DNA of 64,000 nt from assembly GCF_023159225.1 (NCBI RefSeq), contig NC_063171.1, positions 1,531,501-1,595,500 on the forward strand, in the 5' to 3' direction. A model generated the notes under the pieces. That model saw nothing but the letters and a program-made list of their open reading frames with translations. It was not told where the DNA came from and did not search any database. Source of the stretch: Perognathus longimembris pacificus. Its lineage: Eukaryota; Chordata; Mammalia; Rodentia; Heteromyidae. Both the position numbers and the translations under genes were made by a program. Below are positions 34,216-44,989 of the stretch, piece by piece (the stretch's first letter is position 1; each line of letters begins with the position of its first letter).

Positions 34216-34689
34216 GAATAAAATAATAAATAAAATAAAATCAAGCATGGCTTGCAGTATTACTTCTTTTTGTTGCTTTGAAATGGATCACTTCTCTTGT
34301 AGAATCATCATGTTGGCTAGCCATAAAGTCTGATAAATGGAACTCAGGCCCCCTGCAAGTGCTCAGGTGGTATGTATTGCTGGGTCTTTGTGTGTCCATA
34401 CCAGCATTGCTGGCTTGTCAGCTGTTTTCCTCAGGGTGGTAGCTCATAGTGTTTGCCATCTCATCCTTGTTGACATTCACATGATTGAGTTAAGTGATTG
34501 TGTGGGGATGTAACTTGCATCATGCTGTGTTTTTCAAAACTTTTCTAATGTGCATTTTAAAAATTTTAACTCCAGAGGAAAGTCTAGCAGCCCCCAGCAC
34601 AAGTTGACTTAGATGTCTGTGCCAAGAACAAAGGACACATTAGATTTATAAAGGATTTGTGGTTCAAAAATCCTTGACTGCAGTGATAA

Positions 34690-34890
34690 CTTGGCAGCTA
34701 GTAATGGGGTCAAGATCTGAGGATCACAGTTCAAAGCCAGCCTGGGCAGCATAATCTCTGAGACTCTTTCTAAAATTAATCCACAAAAGTCTGGAAATGG
34801 AGGTGTCTCTCAAGCGATTGTCAGTCTTAAGTGAGAAAGCCAAGCCAGAAGTTCTAGCTCCAGTGATGGCACAGAAAAAGCAAAACAAAA
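34690..34890 (+). repeat. Composite SINE, sense, diverged
   Basis: 'gatctgaggatcacagttca', 'gccagcctgggcagcataat', linker 'ttaatccacaaaagtctgga'. The first boxes of the left half are partly lost. Confidence 0.72.
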
Positions 34891-34894
34891 CAAA

Positions 34895-35640
34895 AAAAAC
34901 ACTCTTGATTGATTTGTCTCCAGTTTTTTTTTTAAGAAGGCTTTTTGTATAAGACTCATGAAAAGCACAAAAATTAAAAGATAGACCCCATTATTGCTCA
35001 CCTCCATTATGCCTACACACATCCAGTTCCTTGACAAATTGACTATTGATCAGAATTGTAAAATAAGGGTAATGAGAATTAGTTTGGGGCTCCGGCCTCT
35101 TTCTGCCATTCTTAGTCCTGAGTAATCTTCAGTGTATTGTACAAAATGGCGACTTTCACAATTTTTAGGAAATTGGGTTTGTTTGTGGCTTAACATATGC
35201 CTTACTAATGCTAGTTTTCCAATGATTCATGTGTAAAAATCAGCCACATTGCTTTACCTAACACAGTATAGTACTCTGTGTGATGGGGAAAAGCATTCAG
35301 TGGTGATTATGACAATAAAGATGCTGAAGGCAGCTGGAGGAATAAAGGGCAAGAACCAAATCATTTACTGGAATTGGATAAAATCTCATAATTCTGAAGA
35401 CAAAGAAATACTGCAATGGAGTAATGGTAGGCTACTGGAGACAGGTTTAAAATCCACAATTTGCTGCCTCCCAGCTAATATTTGATTCCTGCCCAGCTTC
35501 CCTAAGGCCACCAACAGCACCTCATCACTGTAATTATCTTTGAAATTCTCTCTAACTTGCCGTGCACATGCTAGGGCAGTAGGCACTTCGGAGCTCTGTG
35601 ATGCTCTCAATCCTGGCTTATTCAGAGCTTGTTAATGGGG
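34895..35640. other. Complex sequence, candidate conserved element in 3' half
   Basis: 35,380-35,640 is free of repeat signatures and has balanced composition. It has no frame that looks like an exon. It could be conserved regulatory DNA, not testable here. Confidence 0.3.
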
Positions 35641-35664
35641 TCATCCTTTTTTTTTTTTTTTTAA

Positions 35665-35970
35665 TTGGTCAGCTGTCAAAAACTTGGAAAATACTGAATC
35701 ATTTCCCTGAGCAAAATTGGTAACTCTGCTTCAGACTTGAGTTTACAGTGGGAATGAGACAGAGGCTGTTCGACTGCAAAGAGTGGGGGCTGGGACAAGT
35801 GAAAGGCCTCAATCTGCTCACAGCTCTTCATCTCATCAGGGTGATTCACCTGTCACTGTCCATATGGTGCCGGAGGCAAAGGGTTAGTGCTGCTGATGTG
35901 ACATGCCCTACAGCTGCCGCTACAGCAATTACCTGGGGGTCACATTGTATTTACAGGTTTGGGGATGGAT
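35665..35970. other. Candidate conserved non-coding element
   Basis: Repeat-free and complex, with motif-like runs such as 'ggtcagctgtcaaa', 'gggtgattcacctgtcactg' and 'caattacctgggggtcac'. A 74-codon frame overlaps it but has no domain. Confidence 0.3.
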
Positions 35971-35974
35971 GAAT

Positions 35975-36500
35975 GGAGGAGAATGTGGACCCACATCAAG
36001 TTTTGTGCTCCTGCTTGATGAATCCAGAAATAAAAGTAAAACCACAATAGTAATTTCGATCTGAGCTATTACACTCTTCCATCTATGCAGACTTGAATTT
36101 GTCTTGCTGTTTCTCTAGTTCATGTTCCATATAAGTACTTCATGTGATTATTCTACCCACAAGTCTTACTTTCCTCTGACTGAGGCACCCTTCAATTAAG
36201 CATTAGCAGACACAAGGAGAGGGAAAGGAAGGTATTGTAAATGGAATACAATGAAAACCACAGGGGAAGTGAATTAAAGGTGACTAAAAAAAATGAACTC
36301 AAATAGGATAAAAGCAAGAATGACAAAACAGAAGCAAAATAGGGGTAACACAAAAAGAAATGTGAAGAACAGGATGATAGAAGCAAAGCCTACAGAAGGG
36401 GTTAATATAGGACAAAAAAGAAAGGAAGCCAGAAGATTACATTGTCTTAGACTAGGAGACCCAGCAACTTTATTCCTACCTGTCCACCAAAATGAGATTT
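35975..36500. other. Unassigned, A-rich
   Basis: Nothing recognised. Confidence 0.35.
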
Positions 36501-36501
36501 G

Positions 36502-36640
36502 AAGATTTAGATTCGAAGCCAGTGGGCCCCAAAAGTCCTGATTCTCTTATCTCCAGTTAACCACAGATAGCAAGAGGGAGATACGGCTTCAGTGATAGTG
36601 TGGGAGGCCCTAAGTTCAAGCCTCATTGTCAGCACAAAAA
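36502..36640 (+). repeat. Composite SINE fragment
   Basis: 'atttagattcgaagccagtg', 'ttatctccagttaaccacag', right half 'ggaggccctaagttcaagcc'. The left part is truncated. Confidence 0.65.
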
Positions 36641-36649
36641 GAAGCCATA

Positions 36650-36922
36650 AGAAAAAAGAACCCGTTGACACATTCTCAGGATGAGCTTTCCATGAAATGA
36701 ATCTAGAAATAACCTGAATGATTAACAGCTGGTAAATGATTAGCAAAATGTGTTATCTTCATAGAATGGGATGCAACCCTAGAATAAGGTCAAGTCAAGT
36801 AGTCATATATGCAATAGCAGGTATAGATCTAGAAATCATTGAAAGTTGAGATGTAGCTCAAGTGGTAGCACTCAGCCATGAGTGGAGAAAGTCATGTGGC
36901 AGTGCAAAGCCCTGAGTTCATG

Positions 36923-36968
<46 letters not shown>

Positions 36969-37135
36969 GAGAGACAGAAAGTAAAGAGATGAAATAAAAT
37001 TGTGTTCTGCCATGGGAGAGTCTTGTAAACAGTTGAAGTGAAATAAGTCAAACAGAAAAGGACAAACATAATATGCTTTTATTTATATGAATTTATAAGG
37101 CAGAAAGTAGAATAAGGATGATTAGAGTCATAGGG
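36650..37135 (+). mobile_element. Ancient L1 3' region, interrupted
   Basis: 'aatgtgttatcttcatagaa', then after the SINE/CA insert 'gaagtgaaataagtcaaaca', 'gaaaaggacaaacataatat' and 'aggcagaaagtagaat': the order of the old L1M 3' region. Confidence 0.6.
36845..36968 (+). repeat. tRNA-like SINE half with (CA)n tail
   Basis: 'gagatgtagctcaagtggta', 'gcaaagccctgagttcatgc', then about 20 CA repeats to 36,966. Inserted in the old L1. Confidence 0.8.
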
Positions 37136-37780
37136 AAGGACACACGGAAGTCAGAGTATATGCATGTGTTGTGACAGTGATCTGGAGATGAATATCTGTG
37201 ATGGATGTGCAACATGGTGGACGTGCCTAATGCCACTAATATGTCCACCTCAAATGATCCAACTGGCACACACACCTGCTCACACACACACACAAACACA
37301 CACTCAAAGAAAGCAATGCTGCTCATTTCATGAAGCCACTGGAAATTCTGGGGTCCATTGACTCTTCTGATGGAGGTCCTGCAGTGGAAATGAGTGCCGT
37401 CCTGTACTAGCTTCAGAGTCTGGGTGACTGCGCAGAGGCTTACACACTCATACGCTTCTGTCAAGTGCACAGATCTGCCTCAGCACTGTCTTGAGAATTA
37501 TATCAGTGCTAAACATCCGAGCAGCTGCATATAGTCACATGCTAGCTTTAGAGAAAAATACATTACTCATTCCAATTTTTCTTCCTTTTTGTCTCACCTA
37601 TAATAAAGCTTGACTAGTTTATATGAAATTGTACAAGTTATTAAAACAAGGAGCCATGAATATCTAGCAAAGGCAAGATTTCCTGTCCTTCATCACCTTC
37701 CCCCACAGCTGCCATTCCCTGCCATTACTTTGCTTTGAAAGATGAGGTTTTCTTGTAATAAAAATGAAATGTAACTCTCT
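37136..37780. other. Unassigned, with short (CA)n
   Basis: A CA/CACACT run lies at 37,268-37,306. Otherwise nothing recognised. Confidence 0.35.
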
Positions 37781-38040
37781 TCGACTTGCTTTTTAAGATA
37801 TGATTTCTGGCTTATGACTAAAGAGGCTGTTTATGGCCATAAAATAGTAGCAGCTTAGAAATGGTAAAGGGGGGTGGCGGTGTTTTTCTGCAGTGTTTGA
37901 TTATGGTCCGTTTGGTAAGTGCTGACCGGCACGAGCTATTACCTCTGAGCGCACAGATGCAGAGAGAGCTTCCACCAAAATTGCCAGAGCAGCAGGATCT
38001 AATGCTTCTGAGGATAGTAGAGCATTAAATACTTCAAATT
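37781..38040. other. Candidate conserved non-coding element
   Basis: Repeat-free, complex, with several CpG sites in an otherwise CpG-poor setting ('gctgaccggcacgagctatt', 'ctctgagcgcacagatgcag'). No exon structure. Confidence 0.3.
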
Positions 38041-38171
38041 TGCTATTAATTTTTATGATTGTGGCTTTTAGTTTCTTTTATCCTTGCATTTCTCTTTTAT
38101 TGTTTTATTCTTATTCCTGGGTAGGAATCTTTGAAATGAAGTTTCAGGAGCCCAACACCTTTGAATCTTTT

Positions 38172-38173
<2 letters not shown>

Positions 38174-38229
<56 letters not shown>

Positions 38230-38310
38230 TTCTCTGTATGTGTGTGTCTGTCTCTCTTTTCTCTGTCTCTGTCTCTGTCTCTGTCTCTCTCTCTTTCTCT
38301 CTCTCTCCTC
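38174..38310. repeat. (CT)n tract with variants
   Basis: About 135 bases of CT with TTTCT, TGTG and CTGTCT interruptions. Leu/Ser-rich frames are repeat translations. Confidence 0.95.
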
Positions 38311-38384
38311 TCTAGCTCATTCCTTCCATTTTCTATCTATCATACTCCAAAGCCAGATAACACTTTCCTGCTGAGAAAATTTGA

Positions 38385-38585
38385 AAGTCACCATGCAGCT
38401 CTTGGCAAATGAAGGCTGTCATCGTTTGGGGCTGAGAAAACCTAGTGCAGCTCACACAGATCTGGAGTTGATAGTGGTTAATTGACAGCTGGAAGGACTC
38501 AGCCTCCTGACAGAGTCAGAGGGAGGGTTAGCCCTGTGGGCTTCATTTGGGCAGAGATAAAACAGGTTTTCATTCGGTACTCATG
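38385..38585. other. Candidate conserved non-coding element
   Basis: Complex, repeat-free, with a homeobox-like 'gtggttaattgacagctgg'. Conservation not measured. Confidence 0.3.
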
Positions 38586-39320
38586 GAGAGAGCATAATTA
38601 ATCTTTTAGAAGTTTAAGGATGATCAAATTGTTATTCATTTTGCAAATGAGAAGAGAGAGCTTCCATTCCTGCCAACAAAGTGCCAGTTCAGATTTCAAG
38701 GTCACTGGTGGTCTTTTTGAGGGAAAGGAAAGCAGCAATATGCACACATACATATACACATTCACACACATGCACACATGTGCCTACATGTTCCTATTTG
38801 TGTGCATCAGCACATGAAGCCTAAGAAATACCACCACAAAAATATTCAGGGATAAAAAGGAACAAAACAGCTTCTCTGTCGTGCTCTGATGGGCTTTCCA
38901 CATACTTACCTGGACCTGTTGGATAACATGGGGCTGCTCTTGTCAGAGAAAGCAGAGTCTACGTGCCTAGCCGGTTGCTGGTTTTGATGTTTTCTTGAGG
39001 ACAAAAGGAAGATTGTTTTTTTTTTCTTCAAAAGATCTAAGAATATTTTAAAGATAGCATCTTTAACATTACTACCACATGAGAATTCTGTGGTGTGAAT
39101 AATAAATGCTAGTGCTTAAAAAACTTTAAAAAAAATAATTTTGCCAAGTCTTAGCATGAAAGGAAGTGGTTTCTGCCAGACACGCATTCTTTGACGATGA
39201 CTGTGCTTGTTATAAAAATGACCTTCCTGTGCAGCTATGTGTTTTGCCACATTACAAACAACACTTCATCTGTTTTAGGAAAGAGGGACTCTCTCTCTGT
39301 TTTCCTGAAAAAAAGTATAT
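38586..39320. other. Unassigned non-coding sequence
   Basis: Short CA/CACATG stretch near 38,740-38,790; nothing else recognised. Confidence 0.35.
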
Positions 39321-39324
39321 GAAG

Positions 39325-39545
39325 CTGGGTGCCTGTAATTATGTGAAGCTCATGCCTGTAATCCTAGCTACTCGGGAGGCTGAGATCTAAGGATTGCAGG
39401 AAGGTAGAAGAAACTTATCTCTAGTCACCTTGCAAAAGACCAGAAATGGGGCTGCATGGCAAGTGGTAGAGCACTAGGCTTGAGTGGGAAAAGCCAACTG
39501 GGATCATAAAACCGCAAGTTCAAGCCCTAGTATCAGCATACACAC
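39325..39545 (+). repeat. Composite SINE, sense
   Basis: 'agctgggtgcctgtaattat', 'gctactcgggaggctgagat', right half 'gggctgcatggcaagtggta', end 'agttcaagccctagtatcag'. Confidence 0.83.
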
Positions 39546-39559
39546 AAACTTTTTTTTTT

Positions 39560-40240
39560 TTTTAATTTTAAACGTGGAGAACAACTTGCAACAGTAGTAC
39601 AAAGCAACTCCTGCATGCATATCACTTAGATTCAACAGGTTTACATGTTTTGTCAGAATTGCTTCAATATTTTATTTCTCTATCACTCTATGCACACACA
39701 CATCCATCCTGTCAGTATTCTGCTACTTATAGAATATGGGATACATGTATGAACATATGTAAATCTATACTTTCCTCTATGTAAAATGATTATGTATTTT
39801 TTCTGAGCCATGTTGGAGTAAAATATAAATACATTTCCTTTCAGTTCTTAAATATTTCAATGTGTATGTTCTAAGAATTTGGATGTTCACTCATATAACA
39901 GTGGTACAATAATGACAAAAATGAGGAAGTTGAAATTAATGCAATCTATCATCTCCTCTGTCCACCTTGTTTTAGATTTTTGCCAGTGGCCCACTAATGC
40001 CCTCTATAGTAAGTTTTCCTCTAGAAAATGCTCTTTAGCATTTGTTATTGTTTTCTTTTTGGCAGCCATTCTGACTGCAGTGAAATAAAAAATCTCAAAG
40101 TTGTTTTAATTTGTTGGCCCTTTCATTGTGTGGATAAGAAAGCTGAACATTTCTTTATGTATTTATTGGCCACAAAATCAGTGCCCTTTATAGTAATTTT
40201 TCCCTGTATCCCCTTGCATTGTGTTCAGTTTGTATGACTT
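39560..40240 (-). mobile_element. Ancient L1 3' region, antisense
   Basis: 'ttagcatttgttattgtttt', 'ggcagccattctgactgcag' and 'aacatttctttatgtattta' match the antisense L1M 3' region that is also present at 41,550-41,680. The 39,560-39,980 part is less certain. Confidence 0.55.
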
Positions 40241-40696
40241 CTGAAACTGAAGGCTAGGAATATTGACCTTAATCTTTGCTATCACATTGTTTTCAAGAGT
40301 CCAGGTCTTATACTTTACACAATATTTCTTGGTTTTGGTTTATTAATATTTCATTATAATTGACTCGGCATATACTTTTTCTGTCCAGGAATATGAAACA
40401 AGTACCACCCATGTTTTTAAATTTATGTTATGCCAGGAGGCACGAAATTTCTTCATTCTAGTCTACCTGATGCTGTTAGAAAGGTAATACCTACTAGAGT
40501 TCTCCACTATTTTTATTTAATAAGCAATTTGTGGGTGGAGTCTCCTTTTCATTAGCTTTAAGATCAGCTTGCTGAACAAGCTATTAGAAAACTGTTCTAG
40601 GGGAACAATTGGGGATGCAAATTTCAACATCCCTCCCTTTCTCCTTCACTTTCCCTTCTTCCCTATCTTCCCTATCTTCCCTTTCTTTCTTCCTTT

Positions 40697-40775
40697 CAGA
40701 ATGCTAGAGATTGAACCCAGCACCTCACAAATGTTAAACAAATGTTCTACCACTGAGCTATAATCCCATACCCAA
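40697..40775 (-). repeat. Single ID-like SINE, antisense
   Basis: 'ctagagattgaacccagcac' and 'gttctaccactgagctataa', an antisense ID with B-box and A-box order. Confidence 0.65.
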
Positions 40776-40869
40776 GACTTCTTAAAGAATTTATCTTTTC
40801 TATACTGAGTGCCAGACAGTCCTATGTAGAATCAAGTAGAGCCTTTTCTTTCTGCCTTCTAGAGATGAT

Positions 40870-41700
40870 CAGTTTATTTTTAAATTTACTAATATATATT
40901 ACTTGTACAAAGAAGTTCCATTGTGACATTTTCACACACATCTAATGTCCTTTCAACAAATTTACCTGCTGTATTTATTATTTTACAATTTCAATGAATT
41001 GATTATTCCATTTTCATGTATTCATAGAAAGCACTTTGATCATATCTACCCTTTTTGGTCCCTCCTTCCCCTTTCCTTTTCTCTCCTTTTTTCTCACCTT
41101 GACATCCCCAAGAAGCACACTTTTAATATTCCAGTCATTCTCCCCTTTAGGTCTAGATTCTGCATATGAGAGAAAATTGTGATATTTGCCTTTCTGAGTC
41201 TGGTTTATTTCACTTAATACTCTTCAGTTCCATTCATTTACCAGAAAATGACATAATTTCATCCTTCTTTTATGGGGTTAATAAAACTCCACTTTATTTT
41301 ATAACATTTTTAATCCACTCTCTGTATAATAAGTACCTTGGCCAATTCCATAGTTTGGCTATCATGAATAGTGCTGTTATAAATATGGTTGTGTAGGCAT
41401 CTCTATTGTATGTTGACTTATATTTCTTCAAATACAGGTTTAGGAGGAGTAGTATAGCAAGATGATATGGTTTTCCATTTTCATGGTGGCTGTATTGGTC
41501 AACATTTTCACCAATAGTGTACAGAAAGTTCCCTGCATGCTCTACAGCATTGGTTATTGTTTATTTTCTTCATGGTAGCCATTCTGACTGGGGTGAGATA
41601 AAAATCTCAGTGCTATTTTGATATGTACTTCCTTTATGACAAAGAGCACTGAACAACCTCTTCATGTATTTATTAGCTCCAAAGTCAAAGTTTACTTAGT
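40870..41700 (-). mobile_element. Ancient L1 3' region (L1M-like), antisense
   Basis: Blocks in known antisense order: 'tctggtttatttcacttaat', 'cagttccattcatttaccag', 'ggctatcatgaatagtgctg', 'gcaagatgatatggttttcc', 'catggtggctgtattggtca', 'ggtagccattctgactgggg'. Sense L1 runs on the minus strand. Frames of 74-76 codons in it are not genes. Confidence 0.8.
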
Positions 41701-42600
41701 CATTGACAAAATACTCAAAAAATGATTTTGTGACAGGTATGTAAAGGAATGTGAGAAGAAAACAGGAACAAAATATGAATGCAGCAAATATAGAACTAGG
41801 TTTAATGATGATAGTTTGCAAAGTCTTTCCAAATAAATCAGCTGGGTAGGCTTTCTCCTTCAGCCTGTCCGGGTTTGAAGTCATTAGTTCTTTCCCAGAG
41901 TGATTTCTACTTCCTTCAATTTTAGTGAGAATGTTTTATTTTCCTGCAGGTAACATACTTAATTACACAGACAAAATTTGTTCTTGGTTTCCTTAAATTT
42001 TCTTACTCATGTTCATTGTAGAGAACATTTTAATAAGTATGATTTTGAAGATATTAGAAGATGAACACTTCTAATGATACCAGCTTCTGCATACTTGCGA
42101 AAGGAGGACCTGCCCAAAGGTCTGATTTGTACATAAATGAATCCAGTGTTCAGAAGCAGCAGTCTTCCTGGCATTGAGCCCCAAGAGAAGTTTCTCCAAC
42201 ACAGAGAAGACATTTTGAAATGAAGTAAATAAATTTCCCTGACTATGTTCTTACAGAAAAGCAGCAAGTGAATTATAAGTTGTTTATTATAAGTCTCTCA
42301 ATGTGACTGGTTGTCTAACACTGGGGAATGAAAGAAGTCTGCCAAAAAAGAGACAGTGCTCTCTGATAGTCTTGTTTATTCCAAGGTTAATTTGTAAAAT
42401 ATCTGATGTGCTATTTCCAAATGTACTTTTAATCTCACTCAGCCATGTTCTTAATTGTGTCCCATAGCAGAGACAAAACTTCCCACTGACTACAGTGAAG
42501 GTTGAGTGAGGTAAACACATGGGAACCCCACAGGACCGAACCAGTGCTGAAAGAAAAGCTAAACAAACAGAAGATATTCTTTTGTTTTCCTGGGGAAAAA
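41701..42600. other. Unassigned non-coding sequence
   Basis: No recognised gene or repeat. Confidence 0.35.
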
Positions 42601-42602
42601 TA

Positions 42603-42792
42603 GGAAGAAAAGAAGGAAGGAGGGAGGAAGGGAAGGAAGGAGGGAGAGAGGGAGAGCTGGAGGGAGGGAGGGAGGAAGGAATGAAGGAAGGAAGGAAAGA
42701 AGGAAGGAAGGAAGGAAAGAAAGAAGGAAGGGAGAAGGAAGAAAGAAAGAAAGAAGGAAGGAAGGAAGGAGGGAGGGGGGGAGGGAGGAACA
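42603..42792. repeat. Long purine tract, (GGAA)/(GGGA)/(GAAA)n
   Basis: About 190 almost uninterrupted purines on the + strand. Lys/Glu/Gly and Pro/Ser/Phe frames of 90-168 codons cross it and are artefacts. Confidence 0.95.
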
Positions 42793-43039
42793 ATTAAAGC
42801 CCCAAATAGAATATGTCCAAAATAATTTAACTGGAAAAATTATAAGCAGTTTTGCCAACCCATGACCTTTGACAATCATGTAGAATATCTCTAGCTTTGT
42901 ATATGTTTCTTTTTGTGTATATAATTGTCTTTCTAATAAATTGGGTAAAGAAGGATATGAAATATAGATCACTTAGTGAATTTGTTATTTAGGGTTGTTA
43001 GCTAGAACTCAGTCATTGCCTTTGCTAGAGAAACATATT

Positions 43040-43165
43040 TTTTCAGTTTTTGCCAATGTAGTATCTGGGAACTTGGTAGAAATGCAAATACTCAACTCTA
43101 CACACTCCATACTCTGAGAAGGAAGTCCAACAATGATTTAGTACTCTAAGAAAGAAACCCAGCTA
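43040..43165. mobile_element. Possible hAT-Charlie (MER5-like) remnant
   Basis: 'gggaacttggtagaaatgca' and 'atactctgagaaggaagtcc' follow the pattern of Charlie MITEs. No clear ends. Confidence 0.4.
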
Positions 43166-43169
43166 TCTC

Positions 43170-44025
43170 TGTGTCAGGAATCTGTCAGCCAGTGGCACTG
43201 AAGCTTCCTAAGCTCTATGTCATAACAAAATGGCAGGGACGAATCACCTGCTGAAGGCCTCTCCATAGAAATAGCAAAAACCCCATGTTCTTGTACAAGT
43301 ATGCTTACTCTTTCTTTTGGGGGAAAGAATAAACAAAAGTATTCCATTTACTTGGTTATATTATTAAAGTATTGGACAAAACAGGATCAAGCTATATATA
43401 CCCTTAAATTATCCCAATGGATTTGTCAATATTGAACCTTCTGACTATCTGATATCAGGCTAGCCTATCACTGTTTTCTCTCCATGGAGTTAAAGACTAA
43501 GGAAGATCAATAAAAGCTGCACATGAATCTATGAAATTAGCCTCAGTCTCCATTAAGCCAGCAGCAGCATTCAACCAATTTTGTTTTGTCTGATTTATAA
43601 AGCTGAGGATGCTGAGATGAGTGCAGAGGTAAACTACAGTAGGATTATACATACTTCCTGGTGCTTGGGCTGAGGCTGAGCACCTTTCCCTTCGAATAAA
43701 CAAAGCCTAGAAACATTACCATGATTAATGAGTGTGAATATTAGAGGAAGATTCTTGAATACTATCTCATTTGCATGTTTATTAATTGGGTTTCTCTGAG
43801 ACCTTTGGTCGTTTGTGAAGAATAATAAGGTCTTAGTAGCATGCCTATAACTAGCACCACTCTATGGAACTGTACTAATGCATGAAGCAATATTACAGGG
43901 AAAACGGAGTTTGGGCAGTAATATTAATAGTCTACTTGGGGTGAAGCCAACTTATTTATTTATTTATTTTTGTCTGTAGGGTTTTCATTCTTGGCCTACA
44001 TACTCAGGCAGCAAAGTAATGAAGA
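43170..44025. other. Unassigned non-coding sequence
   Basis: Nothing recognised except a TTTA run at 43,951-43,970. Confidence 0.35.
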
Positions 44026-44029
44026 ATTC

Positions 44030-44145
44030 CGATTTATAGCTGGGAACAGAGTGGAATACACTTGTAGTCTCAGCACTTGGGAGGCTGAGGCATGCGTCTG
44101 AGCCCAATCTGAGTAACAAGTGAGACTTGTCATAACCAAGCAGAA
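44030..44145 (+). repeat. B1-type SINE, diverged
   Basis: 'gtagtctcagcacttgggag' followed by 'gctgaggcatgcgtctgagc' and 'aatctgagtaacaagtgaga'. Confidence 0.65.
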
Positions 44146-44614
44146 TCCAGATTCCTGTAGTAAAGACCATAAATACTTTTCCCTAATACAGTAAGTATTT
44201 TAGAAGATAAAGCTAATTGAATAGAAAAAGAAAAAAGAAAAGAAAAGCAAAATATGATTAGTAGTTTTGATTTTCATATGGCCACATGGTTCAGTCACCC
44301 TGGAAAGGAATGGATGGGCCTTGCTGCTAGCCTGAATATTGCTTATGTCAGATGCTTGGAGCCAATGTGGAAACTCAGAGGCCATGACGGTGGGGACTTG
44401 GGTGGCTCATCAGGTTTTTCTTTCTTCTTTCCTCCTCTTCCTCCTCCCTCTTTCTCTTCTTCATTCCTCTTTTATTCTTTTTGGTGGTAGTGGTAGTAAC
44501 TGGGTAGTAACTCAGGACCTTGGCTTGCTCGGCAGGACTCTGCCACATCATCCACATTCTCATGTCTATATTGCTTTTGTTATTTTTTCATCACATGTTT
44601 GCTTGCTGTTTGTT

Positions 44615-44864
44615 TGCTTTAGGGCTATTCCTGGTGTCTGAACTTGGATCCTGGGTACTATCCCTTGCTTTTTTTTTTTTTTTTTTCACTCAAAGCTGAC
44701 ACTCTATTACTTGATCCACAGCTCCATTTTAGGCCTTTTGGTGGTTAGTTGGAGATAAGAGTCATATGCATATTTCCTGACTGCTGTGGCTTCAAATAGT
44801 GATCCTTATATCTCAGCCTCCTGAATAGCTAAGAGCACAGATGTGAGCTACCATCACCTGACGA
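44615..44864 (-). repeat. Composite SINE, antisense
   Basis: 'ttcctggtgtctgaacttgg', T-run at 44,668-44,685, 'ctctattacttgatccacag', linker 'ggttagttggagataagagt', left half 'tctcagcctcctgaatagct'. Confidence 0.78.
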
Positions 44865-44894
44865 TCACATTCAAAAGGCACATCATTTTTTATT

Positions 44895-44985
44895 CAAGTT
44901 GGAAGCCAGCCTGGGCTATATAGCGAGTTAGAGGCCAGCCAAGACAACAAAATGAAGCCTCTTTGGTCTCAGAAAACAAAATAAA
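44895..44985 (+). repeat. B1 right-part fragment
   Basis: 'ggaagccagcctgggctata' then 'gagttagaggccagccaaga'; the first half is absent. Confidence 0.6.
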
Positions 44986-44989
44986 AGGA

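Noticed and set aside
38161..38412. Leu/Ser-rich membrane-like peptide
   Set aside because: Translation of a CT microsatellite.
42287..42972. Frames of 92-168 codons rich in Pro/Ser/Phe or Lys/Glu/Gly
   Set aside because: Most of each frame is translation of the GGAA/GAAA tract.
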